From Frigoribacterium sp. PhB116 (GTDB lineage Bacteria > Actinomycetota > Actinomycetes > Actinomycetales > Microbacteriaceae): DNA of 64,000 nt. The position numbers and the translations under genes were made by a program. Below, in pieces: positions 63,495-64,000 of this stretch. The notes under the pieces are model-generated. The model searched no databases, was not told the DNA's origin, and saw nothing but the letters and a program-made list of their open reading frames with translations. The DNA lies in NCBI RefSeq assembly GCF_004364285.1, contig NZ_SOBE01000001.1:744001-808000 (forward strand), in the 5' to 3' direction. The first letter of the stretch is position 1, and each line of letters starts with the position of its first letter.

Positions 63495-63886
63495 GTCCGC
63501 GGGGCACGGCGATCAGGGCGAGCGGGGGCCGCTGCCGGCGACCGGACCGGTTCGGGCCGGGTCCGGGCGCGCTGCAGCAGCGTCCCGTGACGGCACCCAC
63601 GGCGATCGACCGGGGTGACGGCAGGACGGTGCCCGTCGTGCTGACGAGCGTGTCGAGGGCGCCGGGCTCTCGGGGCGGATCGCACCCCGGGCGGGCAGGC
63701 CGCGTCGACAGATCCGACTGTACTGGTCCCCCTGATGGCGGACAAGACAATTCGATGCGATCGCATCCACCCAGTTGAGGGGCCAGGGGGTTCGTCGCCG
63801 GCTGGGCGTCGCACTCCACCCGGCCGCCCCCGCCGTCCCCGAGGGAGGCGGTACGCGGGGCCTCCAGACCGGGTAGCGTCGCCCCC
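63495..63886. promoter_or_regulatory. Upstream region of glgE with a 14-bp palindrome
   Basis: A 392-base gap without a convincing gene. GATGCGATCGCATC (63754-63767) is a perfect palindrome with a central CG, as in LacI-type operators, about 120 bases before glgE. GC-rich inverted sequences near 63530-63560 may end the glgX operon. TAGCGT at 63874-63879 is the likely -10 box of glgE. Confidence 0.45.
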
Positions 63887-64000
63887 GTGGCGACAGCATA
63901 CGAACCCAGAGTCGGGCGGATCCCCGTCACGGCGCTCTCCCCGACCACCCCCGACCGGGACTTCCCGACGAAGGCCTTCGCCGGAGAGGTCGTGCCCTTC
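63887..64000 (+). CDS. glgE: Start of maltosyltransferase GlgE (partial)
   Basis: GTG at 63887 opens 38 codons to the window edge. VGRIPVTALSPTTPDRDFPTK and FAGEVVPF match the N-terminal beta domain of GlgE, where RIPV...SP...FPAKA.GE is conserved. GlgE lengthens alpha-1,4-glucan with maltose-1-phosphate, which fits GlgX nearby. TAGCGT seven bases before the start, and no ribosome site, suggest a leaderless message. Only the N-terminus is visible, so the call is provisional. Confidence 0.7.
   Translation, partial: MATAYEPRVGRIPVTALSPTTPDRDFPTKAFAGEVVPF

Noticed and set aside
1-64000. Insertion sequences, prophage, integrase or tRNA-linked islands
   Set aside because: No transposase, integrase, phage structural gene or tRNA was found; base and codon use look uniform except in the rsgA-hisN gap and near the ROK-like operator.

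Overview
The window is high-GC chromosomal DNA with dense, short-spaced genes and no tRNA, rRNA, insertion sequence, prophage or CRISPR array that I can see. The gene set points to an actinobacterium, most likely family Microbacteriaceae. The markers are a fused 2-oxoglutarate dehydrogenase (Kgd type), a CBS-domain GuaB1, a sigma-R/RsrA mycothiol-redox pair, GlgE with GlgX, a MetX/MetY methionine pair, DUF559 and DUF1294 proteins, LAxTG-type sortase signals, and a tmRNA with an ...FALAA tag. Genus cannot be fixed from this sequence alone.

Layout. 1-480: start of a DUF2071 gene. 494-9775 (minus): a seven-gene surface-polysaccharide operon (three GT2 glycosyltransferases, a flippase, a large membrane protein, a condensation-fold acyltransferase and a GH16 glycanase) in which every junction is a 4-base GTGA overlap. 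10.1-11.2 kb: a tiny Cys-rich protein and a conserved protein of unknown function. 11.2-14.8 kb: an SDR, then metY and metX for homoserine acetylation and direct sulfhydrylation. 15.0-18.2 kb: a histidine kinase, a membrane sensor-like gene broken by a one-base frameshift, and a NarL-type regulator. 18.3-21.7 kb: MFS exporter, MTH1187-family protein, GT87 mannosyltransferase. 21.7-24.2 kb: a polar amino-acid ABC importer. 24.3-28.3 kb: a ChvE/MmsA/MmsB-type sugar ABC importer with a ROK-like operator upstream. 28.6-34.7 kb: YceI protein, NAD(P)H-hydrate dehydratase, HAD hydrolase, Old Yellow Enzyme, and two CNNM/CorC-type CBS membrane proteins. 34.8-40.7 kb: guaB1, kgd, a GNAT. 40.8-46.5 kb: an unknown protein, rsrA-sigR, aroA, rsgA, hisN, a small ORF. 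46.5-53.3 kb: a DHA2 exporter and two repeat-rich cell-wall-anchored proteins. 53.5-57.5 kb: ssrA-smpB-ftsX-ftsE-prfB. 57.5-64 kb: a membrane protein, a DUF559 protein, a cysteine desulfurase, and an alpha-glucan group (glgX, ybaK, DUF1294, start of glgE).

Structure beyond genes. Four layers stand out. (1) The 11-mer AGGAGGCGCGG (longer form AGGAGGCGCGGTG) occurs about 15 times on both strands, inside genes and between them. Inverted pairs of it build the terminators after ftsX and prfB, which is the arrangement of DNA-uptake sequences in Neisseria and Haemophilus; the analogy is inference. (2) Many genes have a TANNNT box (often TAGCGT) 6-9 bases before the start codon and so look leaderless. 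(3) The rsgA-hisN gap carries a 13-base inverted repeat 55 bases apart with several more palindromes nested in or next to it. (4) The sigR promoter fits the sigma-R consensus exactly and lies inside the aroA coding sequence. Operator-like palindromes also precede the MFS gene at 19.6 kb, the sugar importer and glgE. Convergent gene pairs are separated by long perfect hairpins.
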